DNA of 64,000 bases from Rhizophagus irregularis (GCF_026210795.1 NC_089452.1:3410001-3474000), one strand, 5' to 3'. Positions 22,620-35,648 are shown, counted from the stretch's first letter. Translations and numbers: made by a program. The notes: generated from the letters alone by a model not told the origin.

Positions 22620-24870
22620 ATTACTTAATTTCAATTTTTATTTACAATAATAAAAATTTGATTTGTAATTTAGCATTTGTGTTAAAAGAGAAACCATTAC
22701 TAAATTTTTTCCGGAAAGATCCCATTTTTTGTAAAAAAAAGACAAGCATATGTATTTTATTGTCTTATTTTATCGTATATAATTAGTATTTGTTCCATTT
22801 TTATTAATTAATTTGTCAGTAAATTAATAATGACGTAAAAACTTATTAAATTTTAATTTTATAACTATTTTAAAAATCCGTTTAAATTCCGTTTCCTATG
22901 TGCACTACAAATAATATTATGAAAAATTCGGGTTACAGTTGAGACATACTGAAGATTTACGGAGTCGTAAGCATAATTATGGATGTATAATGGAAATTTT
23001 CCGGAGTGCATTTTTTATAGGGATAATTAAAATACATTACCTCTAAAATAGTAATTACTTTTGATGATTTGCTATTATTCTGCTCATTTGATTTATTAAA
23101 GTCGTTAACTAAAATAAAAAATTAATTATTAAACATCATTATATGATAATTCAACACTATAACGTTATTAAATACTTACCATTGTTAGGAATGTTAAAAT
23201 CATACAATTTACTATGAAACGCTATTAATAGTAAAATAAAGTATTTTAAAAGTTAAATTATTGTAGTAACCAAAATGGGAATTATTATTTATACGGTTAT
23301 ACCTTCTTGTTCTTCTATTAAAATAAAAAGGTATCATTAATAATGTATTTTAAAATAAATACTTTTATTAATAAAATATTATACATTTATACCTTCTGTT
23401 GCATTTCTTGGTTCAGGTAGATTTCCAAAATTGTGAATTTTACTTGTAATTAATTTACTACTTGTATAATTTTCTTCTACTTTATTCATTACTAAATTAT
23501 CCATTTCTGATTTGAATAATTCATCTGGCATATTTTGATAATATAAATTAATTTCATTTATTTTTCTCCAAAGTGCATAAGCGGCAGGTTTTTTTAATGG
23601 ATCAGCATCCCAACATTCTTTCATTAAATTTTTATATTCTGATGGAGTTCCTGGCACAATTTTTGGTCTTATACCGTTAATGACATTCATTACAATATCA
23701 TTTTCATGTTCATAATTTATAAATGGTGTTTGTCCAGATGAAATTTCCCACATAAGAATTGCAATACTATAAATATCAGATGCAAAAGTATATTCTCTTC
23801 CAACAATAACTTCGGGTGCTATGTAAGAAAGATTCCCATATATACTTGTTGAAGATTTATCTGCAAGGTCCACAAAATCCAAGATCACTAATATACCAGG
23901 AATCATAGGATTGTAAAAATAATATATTTCCAGAATGCAAATCTCTATGTATAGCTTTCTCATAATGAATATAATAAAGTGCAAGAATTATATTATGAGT
24001 AATATTAACTCTATCTTTCCATGTAAGTTGATTATGATTTTGTTGTAAATATTTTCTTAAATCTATATCCATTTTATTCATTACAAGCATATAATTTCCA
24101 TTTGATGGATTTTGTGTTAAACCATAACATCGAACAACATCCGCCCATTTATTACTTATAGTTAAATGCGATTTAGCCTAAAGACAATAATTATGAAAAT
24201 ACTAGTGTTATTATAAAAATTGCACTAATTTTATAAAATATAATAAAATTATACAAACTTCTTCAAACCAACTTTGATTTGCACTTTCAACATTTTCTAA
24301 CGTTTTAAGTACTACTTTTGCCACTAAGTTTTGTATTCCAGGTATTTCACCTCTTCTTAATTGTTTTTTTTCAGAATCCCATTCTCTATACTCTCCATTA
24401 ATCCAGTCTGCTGTATAAATTTCTGAAAATCCACCTTTTGTCAAATAATTAATATTTTTCAAATTGCTATACGGGATCCATTCAACTATATTCCGTGGTT
24501 CAAGTGATTCCATTTGACATTTCTGTATTAAATTATCAATAACATCATTTCCAGATGTCCAATTTGAAAAATTTTCTTTTAAATAATTGCGAACACAATA
24601 TTCACAATATAATGTAGCTAAACATTCTTGGTTACAATTTTCACAAATTCTTCTTGTACCATCATCATCTATAACTTTATTTCGATCATAATCTTTAGTT
24701 AATAACCTTATTGCCTCAGTTTTTTCTTCATTTGTAAGAATTTTATCAGCAAGAACTGTTTGTTGTTTGAACTCAAATTCTTTATGTATATCATTATGAA
24801 TTTTAGTATCAACTAACATTAATGCTCTATTATTTGTTGCATAAATTAATCCATATCGAAGAGTGGACAT

Positions 24871-26079
24871 AATGTAATTAATAAATTAAAAGGGAAAGAA
24901 GAATTATGTTTCAAGTTCGGTTACTCCGAGATAAATTAGTAAATGCAACCATATGAATAAACCATTAGGCGCAGTATCGACGCTTGGTCATACAGTATTT
25001 AAGAAAACATAATTTGTGTGACAAACTTTAATATTTGATTTCGTATTGATTAATATTTAATTTGACGAAATAACAAATCTAACTTCAGAACTTTCAAAGT
25101 GATCGTGTATTTGATAGACTAAATTAAATTAAATTAAATATAAGTATGTTTGGTAAAAAAGTCCATCTTTTTAAAATCTATTTAAAAAAACAACATATCG
25201 AGTAACGGATATTAGTAACCATTCAATTTATTATTTTTCTTTAAAGAAATCATAAATTAGAGAAGAACTTTTATAGAATTATCATTTCTCCTTTGTAAAT
25301 ATGGACTACGTTACGAATAAATAGTTGAATTAAATATACACTATATATAAATTGATAAAGCACTTTAAAAAACTGGATGAATAAAGAAACCATTATGTTG
25401 AATTAAGTATGTATAGTAATTTTAGTACGTATATAATGCAATACCATTATAGTATTACTATTTATTTTTCTATAATAAATTTTATTTTAATTAACAATTT
25501 AACATTACAAATAAATTATTCTTTATTATAATATTCATTTAATGATTTTAGTAAAAACAAACGAACGTGTAATATAAGTTTAACCTGCATAAAGTAGACA
25601 TATAAAATATTATGAATATAGATTAAATAAGTGCTAGGCCTCAAAAAGATATATAGTTAGTTGCTCTTTGTGTCAAACCATTCGCATTTTAACATTATAT
25701 TCAATTATAAAATTTCTGTGTTTTGTCAATAAAAAAATAAAAATATTTGCAACGTTTATTATAATATTACCGGATAAAAATTTTTGTTATGTGCAAATGA
25801 TAATTAGTTTTTTGATACCTTATAAATGTATATAATTGAAAAGTTGAATGTTAAAATAATAAATAATAAGCAAAATGAATCAATCATCATAATTTTAAAT
25901 AAACAAGAATTTTATACATACATATTATAATATGATTTTGGTTTAAATATTTATTAATTTTCCATTATAAAATTTAAATTACTATGTTTATAATTTTTAT
26001 AATTCGAAATTTATTTAAACTTATAATAATAGTGTTGTAACAATACGCAACCAATGTAACTTTAAAATCTAAAAAAAAA
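24871..26079. other. Kinase 5' region and AT-rich spacer
   Basis: No gene supported. The first few hundred bases would hold the kinase promoter. The rest is low-complexity AT sequence. Confidence 0.4.
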
Positions 26080-26990
26080 TTTTCACTTTATTTTATAAAA
26101 ATTCAGCTTTAAAATCTTGTGTCCAAATTATTAAAAACAAGTGTCAAATATTTTTAAAAAACATCATACTTTTAATAAAATCAACATCTTATTAATTTTT
26201 ATTAAATTAAAACCTTGTTAATAAAATTAAAAATAATGATGGTAAATTTATGAGATTTTCCACATTTATTTTAAGATCTATTTAAACATCTAAAACTCAT
26301 TCTAAAAGAAAATCTACATATTTAGGGTAAGTTGAAATTCATTAATGATGTAATTATTTTAGTTTGTAAGAAATTTTATTCTCATATGAATAATAAATAA
26401 ATAAGAAGGTATGTGATTTTTAATATTATATGATTATTCTAACAGTTATAACAGTAATAATAATATTCAGATACTAAATATCCTATCTTTCTTTTACGCT
26501 GGCGAAGTTTAATTAATAATTGTAAATCTTTTGCTTGTGAAGTAAAAAGTTAAAGAAAAAACCAGACTCAATGCAAAGAAAATTAATCATTCGGAAAAAA
26601 AATATCATTCATGTGAAAAAAGATAACGATTCATTTTTTTAAGCCACCAATCAAGAATATCAAAAGACTATTAAAAGCTCTCAAATTTTCTCAAAAATAA
26701 ATACCTCATATTTATTTATCACTTTTATAATAATTCCTTTGAAAATTATATTTACTTCTAAGCAAATCATGCCTGAAGTTATTAAGCAATGTTCATCCAA
26801 CTTATTACTAACTTATTTTTTTATTTTTTATTAACTTATGAAACTCAGGAACTATATCTGTTAAAAATAAAAGTTGTTGATTCTGATATAGTCAAATCGA
26901 AACTTTGAAAATTTATTGTTACGAGGCTTTAAAAAGTACATATTGTTAAGAATAAAATGATTAAAAATGAAAAAAAAAATTTATTTGAAA
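26080..26990 (+). repeat. Orphan copy of the actinoporin 3' flank repeat
   Basis: Closely similar along its length to 33.19-34.08 kb (+) and, inverted, to 41.56-42.69 kb. Shared phrases include AAAATTCAGCTTTAAAAT, CATATGAATAATAAA and CAATCAAGAAT. In the other places an actinoporin-like gene lies within 0.6 kb; here none follows. The ORF present at 33864-34208 is broken by several stops in this copy. Confidence 0.75.
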
Positions 26991-27435
26991 TGAACAATTT
27001 TTTTAACATTGAATAAAGACTTCTGTACGCAAAATTTTCTAAAATTTTATATTATCAATTTATCATGTTTTTTATTTCATTTTATTTCGAAATTATGGTT
27101 TAAATAAAGTCATTAATTTCTTTTTTTTTAATAAATTTATCTATTAAAAAATATGTTTTCGCTTGTTTAGTTACTAAATTTTTTAAAAGATTTATTATCG
27201 ACTTTTATGTTTAAAAATAATATCCAATCATCACTTGAGAATAAAATCATGCTGATCAGCGTTTAGAATTTACATAACAGATAAATCACAGATTTTTTAC
27301 ATTTGAATCAGGTGATGGCTGCATATGAAATGTTGTAAGCACAAATGCACGTTATTGTGTTACATACATAATTTTTTTACTTAATTCTGTTGGTATAGAA
27401 TTTTACTTCTTTTTGTAATAAAAAAAATAAAAAAT
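26991..27435. other. Spacer and 5' region of the TPR gene
   Basis: AT-rich, with no gene. A run of A follows TTTTTGTAATAAAA just before the start codon at 27436. Confidence 0.4.
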
Positions 27436-30400
27436 ATGGAAGGAAGTTCAAGTCAGGTAAATTATTATTTTAAGCAATATCAAAATTTAATTAATCACAA
27501 ATTATTAAAAATTTAAAACTTATTTTATATATTTTACATAATAATAGAGTAAAAGTTCTTCTACCAATACTACTTCTATTACTACATCTGATAACTTAGA
27601 AAATAATAACAACTCTTCTTCATATAAGAATAAAATGATTTTATATGAAAATATGTTCAAAAATCGTATCCTTATCAAATTAGAAGAGGATGGATTCATT
27701 ACGTCAGATGATAAAGTAGAAGAACTAATAAAAAATCTGACTAAACCAAGTTATTTATACGCACTTAAATTAATTTTTGAAAATTTACAAAATGATTTTT
27801 CATCTCAAATTTTAGCAAATTCATTAGAAGCTTTAATTGATACTCCTTTTAATCATTATTCAAAAGAAAGTTTAGCTAGATTAGAATTACATTTAAGAAC
27901 TTTGGTTATGGTTTTAGAACGAATATGTTTTTCATCAATAATATTAAGTAAAGAACTTCGAAATAAAGTTTATAATTCTTTGACAAAATTTGCAGAAATT
28001 CATCGTAAAACAACTCAGGTTTTTGAAATAGGTGTTGATAATAATTTTAGATCAAATTACAATCTATTCAATCAACAAAATAATAATCAAGATGAAAAAG
28101 TTGTAATTAAAAAGCGTAATTATAATATTGATTTTTTATTAATCCATTTAAGAGATACTCTTCATAGTCTACGTGATGATGAAACTTGGTTTCAAGAAAT
28201 TATAAGAAGAACTAAAGATTTTATTAAAGCTGCATTAAATATTACACCAGGAATTTTATCAATAACAGGAGTTACTCTTCCAAATGATAATTGTTCAATC
28301 TTATCATTACTTATTCAAGTACGTCAGAGTTTAAGTTTTAAATACCCAGTGGCATCTTATTATATAGATTGGAGAATTATGTTAATAATCCAACATAATA
28401 TTTTCATCTGGTCTGAAAGTTCTGAAAAGATTATAAGTAAAAAACTTGGAGAATTGGTATTAATGGAATATATTTGGAGCTTTTTGGAAAGAGAATGGGT
28501 TAATGCTGAGGATAAATCTGTTTTAGATTCTCAAACAAAATTTGATGAAGTATCAAATAAAGTCGTCAAGACTCTGAAAAATGCTGGAGGTTTATTAAAT
28601 GATCTTGCTGGAAATGAACCTATTGCATTACCACATATTTTATGGTTTGGATTATTGGATCTTGCACAAAATCTTATCCAAAGATCATCTCGAATAGCAA
28701 CATATGGTCTTTGTTATTATTTGGCAATTGAATCACTTAATAAAGCACCAAGTAGTTTTATTCAATTTAAATCTATTGAATTATTGGTACATTTATATAA
28801 TATTGATAATAAAATGTTTTCAATGATTGAAATTGATTTTGATCAATATACACAAAAATTAAGTGAAAATAATTTAGAAGATTCTTTGGAAAAGTTTCAA
28901 AATTTATTAACTTTTGTTAAGGAGAAATACCATGAAGATTTAAAAATTCTAAGTAATAATACTGAAAAAGGGAAAGAAGGAAAAGGAAAAAGCTTAAATC
29001 AAAATTCATATTTAAAGAAAGAACAAATATCAAATTCTAATATTTTAGATGTTATAGCAGATGAAATTACTTGTCCAATTAATATTGAACCAATGGATCA
29101 ATTATATATATTAAAATGTCAACATATGTTAGCATTAAACAATTTAATAAAATTAAAACAAAAAATATGTCCTAATTGTCGAGAAAAAATTGAAGATGAT
29201 GATATTAGATATTTACCACAAGATTCAATTTATAAAAATTTATATACGAAATTTTTTGAATCTGGACATATTTTACCTTCAATTGAATTAGAAAATTCCC
29301 ATCAACAACTTTATGATAGTGATGATTCAGATGACTCAGAAGTTGATCTTATATTAAATAAAAAAAAGAAATTTATGAATTCAATTATTAAATTAAATTC
29401 AAAAATTTCATCATCAATTCTTTCAAAAATTACAAAAAAACAACATCCGATATATCAAAATATTATAAAAGAAATAAATGATAAACATTATGAAAAGGCT
29501 GAAACTTTATGTAAAGAATTTTTAAATTTATTTCCTAAAAGTTATTCTTTAAGATGCATTTTAGCTTATATTTATAGATGTCTTGACAATTATAAACAAG
29601 CACACTTATACTTAGAAGAAGCTATTGATTTAAATCCTAAAAGACCAGTTGCTTATTTCATTTGTGGAGAAATACATTTTAGACAAAATAATTATTTTAA
29701 AGCAATAAATTATTTAGAAGAATCATTATATTATAAAGCAAAATTAAATAATTTATATATAATACTTGGAAATAGTTGCTTATTATATGATAATTATTAT
29801 GAATATGCTATAGAAAATTATAATATTGCATTAAAAAATGATCCAAATAATCATTTATGCCTTAAAAATTGTGCATACAGATATGAAAAGAAAGGAGATA
29901 ATATAAACGCTTTAAAAATGTTAGATAAATTGCTGAGTATTGATGAGAAGAATTCACTGATTTTATGCTATTATGGAGAAATTTTATGTAAAATGGTACA
30001 ATATAGTAAAGCTATATTATATTTTACAAAAGCAAACATTATAGATCCAGAAAACATTCATAATTTAAGTAAGAGAGCTATTGCATATTGTATTGTTCAA
30101 GAATATGATAAAGCATTATCAGATCTTAATATAATTATACAATTAGATCCATTGAATAGTTTGGCATATTATCTTAAAAGTCTAACATATTATATGAAGA
30201 ATGATATTAATAATGCTAAAATCTTATTTAAAAAGTATATAGCATTGACAAATTCTGATAATAGATTAGCAAAGATTCAATTATATCATCTAGAATACTT
30301 ACTAAATAAAAATAGTTCTAAAGATTTAAATAATATATTAACAAAAATCAATCAAATCTCTAATATTAGCGAGAATGAATTATTATTACTTTTAATTAGA

Positions 30401-31501
30401 TGTAAAATACACATTGAATTAAACAAGTATTATGAAGCCAAAGTAGATTTGGATATATTATTTAATTTAAGCATTAAATACGAATATTGCTATGAAGCTA
30501 TTTCATATCTTCATTTATTACAAAAGCATTCAGATTTTTGGTCATATTTATATGAGACTTGTGAAATTGACAAATGTGACTATACCAAATTTGGAATTGC
30601 TGATGAATTTAGTAAATATATGTATAAAGGTAAGAACATACTTAAATTATTTATTATCTTCTATTTGTTAATAATATATGATATCTTAAAAAAACTTAAA
30701 CAAACTTATTAGAAAAAAAAGTATACTTTATTTCAAATCTTACAAATTTGAATAGTGAACTTTGTCAATTTCAACAAAATGATATAAGCAGGTAAAGTCT
30801 ATACTTTAATTCAAATTGTCAAATACAGATTAACCACAATTTTAAAATCAAAGTTTGTCAGGGCTGGTATTATCTTTTAAAAATGAAAAACTTCGCTTGG
30901 ATTTGCCTATACTAATGAATTTCGGGGTTGGGATTCTTATTTGTAAAATGAATATTAAAAAAATATTATCCAAAGATTGCTTTATAAAATTTATAAATAA
31001 TGATGTAAGTTAATTATTTAAAATCCCTATTATTTTATTTAATTTAAATTAACATTAACTCAACTATAGGAATATATGCAAAAGAAACATATGTTAAATT
31101 ATTATGATTTGGTGAATCTTGAGGGATTAGGTTGGATTGAACATCAGATTCTAATATGTATTAAATATGATTCTCAACTTTCAATTGAAATAAATTCTAT
31201 TGATATGGTATATTTTCTATTTACTTATTCAGATCGTTAATTTCCCTTCAGAGCAAAATATAATACTATTCTTTAATTTACATAGGAAATAGATTATGTT
31301 TGTCTTAGAGAAAATTGTTATATAACAATATCTCTCATTCCCAACATGAGTTTGGTAGATTATTTGTTACCAAATTATCCTAAAAACTGCCAAAATGTTC
31401 CAGAAACTTTCAAAGACAAGTATTTTTCAAGAAAACAAATGGAAAATTTACTTGATTTAAATGATATCCTTAACAGCTTATATAATTTGAAAATTTTTTA
31501 A
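27436..31501 (+). CDS. RING/U-box-like and TPR repeat protein, about 1225 aa
   Basis: Six exons: 27436-27456, 27548-30629, 30722-30791, 30854-31004, 31070-31207 and 31286-31501. Every junction has GT-AG ends and keeps frame, ending at TAA. The start MEGSSSQ is followed by an Asn/Ser-rich stretch. The N-terminal half is helical with no recognised domain. Around residue 515 is a RING/U-box-like motif (CPINIEPMD, LKCQHML, KICPNCREKI), then an acidic patch DSDDSDDSE. About residues 640-925 are tandem TPRs (AYIYRCLDNYKQAHLYLEEA, ENYNIALKNDPNN, SKRAIAYCIVQEYDKALSDL). The C-terminal exons encode a conserved tail (LRLDLPI, EGLGWIE, VPETFKDKYFS). The family is expanded in Rhizophagus. A role in ubiquitin transfer with TPR-mediated target binding is inferred. 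A 1025-codon single-exon reading would miss both ends. Confidence 0.85.
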
Positions 31502-32698
31502 AAATTGAACAATTTTATTTGTAAAAAGAAAATCTTTTGTTTTAAGAAATTTTTAGTTTGAAATTTATTATTTAATCCTGGAAAAATGCATAAACAGGTT
31601 TGTATGGTGTAGGATAACTCTTAAATTTAGAAATTTGATTTGATTTTGTATTTATACCAATCAATAAATTATACGTACTGTACATGTCTTCGATATAATT
31701 ATTTGTTTTTTGAATAGTATATATAACTATATTATACAAAAATGCTTTCATCTCCTTTAAAAAATTGGAAAGAAAGGTGATGTAGTCATCTGAAAATCTT
31801 AGTTTAAAAAAAACACTTCGATATGTCAAGAAAATTTGATCAATCATACCATATTACCGTAAATGAAAACTTATTATACCAAGAGACTTTTCTCCCAAAG
31901 TACAAATTAAATTTCATTCTTTTTTTCCTTTGATAACGATAATGAATAAAATATTTGTATTGTTTAGCGAAATTAATTTTACATTTTTTCACTTCATATG
32001 GTTTATACAAACTACTATATAATAAATTTTGGAAATACATTTTATAAATTTTCAAGATTCAGAGTTTGGGAAATAGGTATTCGTGAAATTGGATATTCAG
32101 GAAAATATCCTATATTCAAGAAAATGGTATTCAAGAAATGGTCCGATAAAGTAAATAAATAATTTTTTTCTTTAGAAATTTAAAATCCAATCATTACTTC
32201 TTTTCTTTCAATTTCAGCTATTTCAATTATTTTAGGATTTAAATTTCATTAATTTCATTGAATTTTCCAATTTTCAATAATATCAATAATTTAATAATTT
32301 ATGACGTAAAACATTAATAACTCCTTTTATTAATTTTATCATGAGAAAAATAAACAAAAGATGCTAATTCTCATATTATCATCTCGAAAAAATAAACGTC
32401 TGAAGCTTTTGAGTATATTTATCTTCATTCTCCGGTGCATATTGTAAGGCATTATATCATAAATCTTTTACTATGCGATAAGGCGTCACCGCTAAGTTCA
32501 AAATAAATTTGATTATTACGACACACTTTATGGAAAAATTAAATCTTACATTTATCAGACATGATCATGTGCATCATCAATGATTCATATTCAAAAATAT
32601 AGCGTTACATCAAAACGTCATGATACAGTATTGATCTTGGATTATGTAAAGTCCTTTTGCTATTTCTAATGAGATGGAAACTTTATGATACCAATATA
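31502..32698. other. Gene-free spacer
   Basis: Minus-strand ORFs at 31572-32055 show no motif. The rest is AT-rich sequence without repeats I can name. Confidence 0.4.
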
Positions 32699-32833
32699 CC
32701 GTACCATTCCGAAATTAAACAACCCCGAAAATAAGCAACCCTGGCCTGCATTATGGCGATTTTGACCAGAATTATGACTGCGTTGGCCGGAATTAAGTTC
32801 AAAAAATGGTTGTTTAATTTCGGAATGGTACGA
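32699..32833. mobile_element. 135-bp MITE with long perfect terminal repeats
   Basis: The left end CGTACCATTCCGAAATTAAA (from 32700) and its continuation to AACAACC are mirrored exactly at the right end (to 32832), about 25 bp of perfect inverted repeat. TA lies one base outside each end (32697-32698 and 32834-32835), suggesting a Tc1/mariner-like MITE. There is no coding capacity. Confidence 0.8.
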
Positions 32834-33180
32834 TAAATTTATTAATTTATTAGATAGTAACTAAAATAATAATAATTATTATTATCCTTTCATTTGTAAC
32901 TCGGGCAAATTTTCCTGTTTAACTCTTAATTATATAATGAATGTAGTACTAATACAAAAAAAAAAATTGACTGTGGGTAAATACTGAATACGTCTGCCAA
33001 CTCTTTAGGATTAAAAAATATGTAATATCAAATTATGTTTTGAAATTAAAAATCATGTGTAAATTTTCAGTTTGTGCAATAATTGCAGCAAAAGAGCCAC
33101 AAATTTAGCACCAAAATTGTTAAAAATATAAAGCAATATGCCTACCAATATAACTTTGATATCTCATAAAATTTTCCAAC
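32834..33180. other. Spacer before the duplicated block
   Basis: AT-rich, no gene. 33030-33080 resembles 15.25 kb and 42.7 kb (inverted) and may mark the outer edge of the duplicated unit. Confidence 0.35.
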
Positions 33181-34675
33181 TTTTTTTATTTTTTTTTTTA
33201 TTTTTTTACAAAAATTCAGCTTTAAAATATTGTGTCAAATTATTAAAAACAAGTATCAAATATTTTTAGAAATATCATAGTTTTAATAATGAATAGAATC
33301 ATATATTAAACCTTGCTAATAAATTAAAAATAATAACGGTAAATTTATGATCTTTTCACACTTCTTTTAAGATATAAACAGCTAATTCTAAAAGAAATCT
33401 ACAAATTAAGGGAAAATTTTATTATAAGTTGAAATTTATGGATAATGAAATTACTTCAGCTTGTATTTATTCCCATATGAATAATAAAATAAATAAGAAA
33501 GTACGTGACTTGTAATATTGTATGATTTCTTTATAACAGCTACTGTATAACAGTAATAATAATAGTCGGATACTAGCCATTTTAAAAATATCCCATCTTT
33601 CTTTTACGCCTACTAAGTTTATTTATAATTGTTAATTTTTGCTTATGAGATAAAAAGTTAAAAGAAAAATAGACTCATGCAAAGAAAATTAATCATTAGA
33701 AAAAAATATCATTTATGCGAAAAAAAGATATGATTCATTTTTTTTTAAGCAACCAATCAAGAATCTATCAAGAATCTATCAAAGACTCTCAAAAATAAAT
33801 ACCTCATATTTTGGAAATTATAATTATTTCCAAGCAAAGCATCATTTCTAAAAATATTTACGTATGAAGTTATCAACCAACGCTCACCAACTCATTACTA
33901 AGAATATCGACTTATTTTTATTTTTTATTAACTTACAAACCTCAGAAACTATACCGGATGAAAGTAAAGTTGCTAATTCTGATATAATCAAATCGAAACT
34001 TTGGAAATTTAGTGTTACAAGACTATGGAAAATACTTACTAGTGTTAAGAATGAAATGATTAAAAATGAAAGGTTTCTATTGGAAATGATTTATCAACTC
34101 TTCTTTTCTTTTCTTCATTATCAAGCCAAAATTGCGAATGAGTACAGGGCAAAATTAAAAGATAAATTCGTTGAAAATCACAGTCACCAGTTTCCATTGG
34201 TTCATTAAGATACAGTACATATCTGAATATAGATATCAAAGTTTTTTCAATCCTTTACCAATCCTTTGCCAGTCCTTTACGGCCAAATTGAAATGATATT
34301 AGAGGTGAAGTACAATCCTTAATCCTCTTGGATTAAACGTTCATGAAATGTAATATATCTTTATAATTTTACATTTGGTTGCTTTCTATTATCTAACGCT
34401 AGTACCAAAATAGATAAGTTTGAAAATCAGAAGTCTGATCCTAACTTATTCAAAATAATTTTAAAATTAAGTTTTTGAACAAATTAATACGTTAAAAAAA
34501 ATCCGTGAAATCATTACTGTTATTTATTTAAGAAGCCCCCAAAAATACAAAAATAAAATACATTTTGTCCATTAAAAATAAAAATACTAAGTACATTTCG
34601 TCCATAAAATACTAATTTTGTATATTTTGATAGTTAAAGTACTATCTTTAAAAGAGTGAGTGGTCTTTTAACAAG
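33180..34675 (+). repeat. 3' flank block of actinoporin-like copy B, with a 114-codon ORF
   Basis: 33190-34080 repeats at 26.08 kb (+) and 42.7-41.5 kb (inverted), and partly at 44.29 kb. The block contains a 114-codon ORF (33864-34208, + strand), with SKVANSDIIKSKLWKFSVTR and LLEMIYQLFFSFL. The start of this ORF overlaps a possible intron ending CCTCAG. Equivalent frames are disrupted in the other copies, so this may be a chance ORF or the last intact copy of a small gene. 34520-34675 is shared 3' UTR-like sequence. Confidence 0.6.
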
Positions 34676-35499
34676 TTAATCTTGAAAATTAACAACGATA
34701 ATAGATTGACCTTCACTCCCCATTGTTCCCTTATAACTCCAACCACCGCTTAGTTTACCGCTATAAGCGTTGCCGTCTCCTTTATGAGGGCTGTCATAGT
34801 ACATCATCCAAAAAAAATCTAGTGTTCAATAATACAATGATAAATAATATTGATAAATAAATATTTGTGATAATAAGTTTATTTAATCAAAAAACTTGAG
34901 ATTGAGGTTATTACCTTCATCGGGTTCGATCAAACCTTCATAAACTTTAAGATTCCACCAATTTGAATAAAAGAGATAGGTGAATGGAATGCTCCACATA
35001 AAGGCTAAAGATAAATTATAATCTTTGATATGGTACACAATAACTCCTGAAGTTCCTTTAGTCGAATATTCAGTCTTACAGGCACCCCAAACCAAACCTT
35101 CACCCATTTGGACTGGAAAAGAAGGAAGCCCGAATTGAGATACTCCAGATACAAAAAATATTCTAGGTTTATCAAGAGTTTGTAAAGAATAATTTTTGAT
35201 AGCAATAGCAACTTTTCTGCTGGTTGGTAGTTTCTGTACATATACAAAAAAAAAAAATTTTAATATAAGGGTAATGAATTCCGTAATTAACAAAGATTAT
35301 CAGTTATATATAGTTAAGTGCTTAGCGACAATACATAGTTCTGATAGTAAAGTGTCGAACGATAATTGACTGACGCGGTAATATTATAGAGGCCATCACC
35401 ACTTTAATATATTTGAAAAAGAGATTGATTATATACTTTTAAGACTGCATCGAGCAAAGAATAAGTTATAATCGGAATACGGTAAACGCCTACTGACAT
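34676..35499 (-). CDS. Actinoporin-like protein, copy B
   Basis: Exons: 35437-35499, 34915-35233 and 34676-34818; introns of 203 and 96 bp with GT-AG ends. The frame is open for 174 codons plus TAA with the same intron phases as the other copies. The first exon is a MSVG amphipathic helix. The core shows KVAIAIKN, GVIVYHIK, SLAFMWSIPF and YSNWWNLKVY (NWW at residues 112-114). The last exon has YYDSPHKGDGN and GGWSYKGTMG. One Cys is present (GACKTEYS). KGD stands where many actinoporins have an RGD. No signal peptide is seen. It is head-to-head with copy C across 4.5 kb. A membrane-binding or pore-forming role is inferred from the family. Confidence 0.82.
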
Positions 35500-35648
35500 G
35501 GTTAAAAATTAGAAGAAAGTTAAATTCTTGTGAAATGTTGTGGGAACATTTTAAATATGTTTATAAATAATGAAGTAGTCGGATCCTCAGCGTGCATAGT
35601 GTTACCGCAACCACATGATACTCATTTAGTTTAGCATGCAACATTTGT
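35500..35648 (-). promoter_or_regulatory. Shared upstream region of copy B
   Basis: Aligns with the sequence just upstream of copies C and D: ATTTTTAACC before the ATG, TTCCCACAA, the dyad-like CATGTGATAATCAT (here CATGTGGTTGCG) and TTAGCATGC. Conservation immediately 5' of all copies suggests that the promoter was duplicated with the gene. Confidence 0.5.

Larger units (their letters stand above)
17334..23022 (+). mobile_element. Complete Plavaka/CACTA-superfamily DNA transposon
   Basis: Terminal repeats are CCCTGTAAAAAATTAATTCC on the left and, reverse-complemented, CCCTATAAAAAATGCACTCC on the right. They are flanked by a 3-bp direct repeat ATA (17331-17333 and 23023-23025), the size typical of CACTA elements. 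TCCGT/ACGGA motifs recur in both subterminal regions. Inside are a 955-codon tnp2/Plavaka-type transposase (+) and a divergent seven-exon accessory gene (-), both open, so the copy appears recent and potentially autonomous. It sits in an intron of a kinase gene transcribed in the opposite direction to the transposase. Confidence 0.85.
16941..24870 (-). pseudogene. Protein kinase gene of the Rhizophagus-expanded type, frameshifted and carrying a transposon in an intron
   Basis: Exons: 24259-24870, 23393-24177, 23303-23314, 23180-23221, 23041-23108, then beyond the transposon 17228-17281, 17098-17151 and 16941-17029. The N-terminus has a Cys-rich patch (CENCNQECLATLYCEYC). The kinase shows a Gly-loop GGFSEIYTA, the Lys in VAKVVLK, catalytic HRDLHSGN, SDLG in place of DFG, and APEV. 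The tail (AFHSKLYDFNIPNN, KLSKLFKKLQINSN, EQDELEIPDG) is the usual one for these genes. One extra base in CCTTGC (23865-23866) shifts the frame just after SDLGFCGP. The splice between 23041 and 17281 is also out of phase by one base. The gene is therefore broken, unless the extra base is an assembly error. The 5.69-kb Plavaka element lies between GTAATG (23040) and TTTTTAG (17282-17288), in antisense orientation. Confidence 0.8.
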
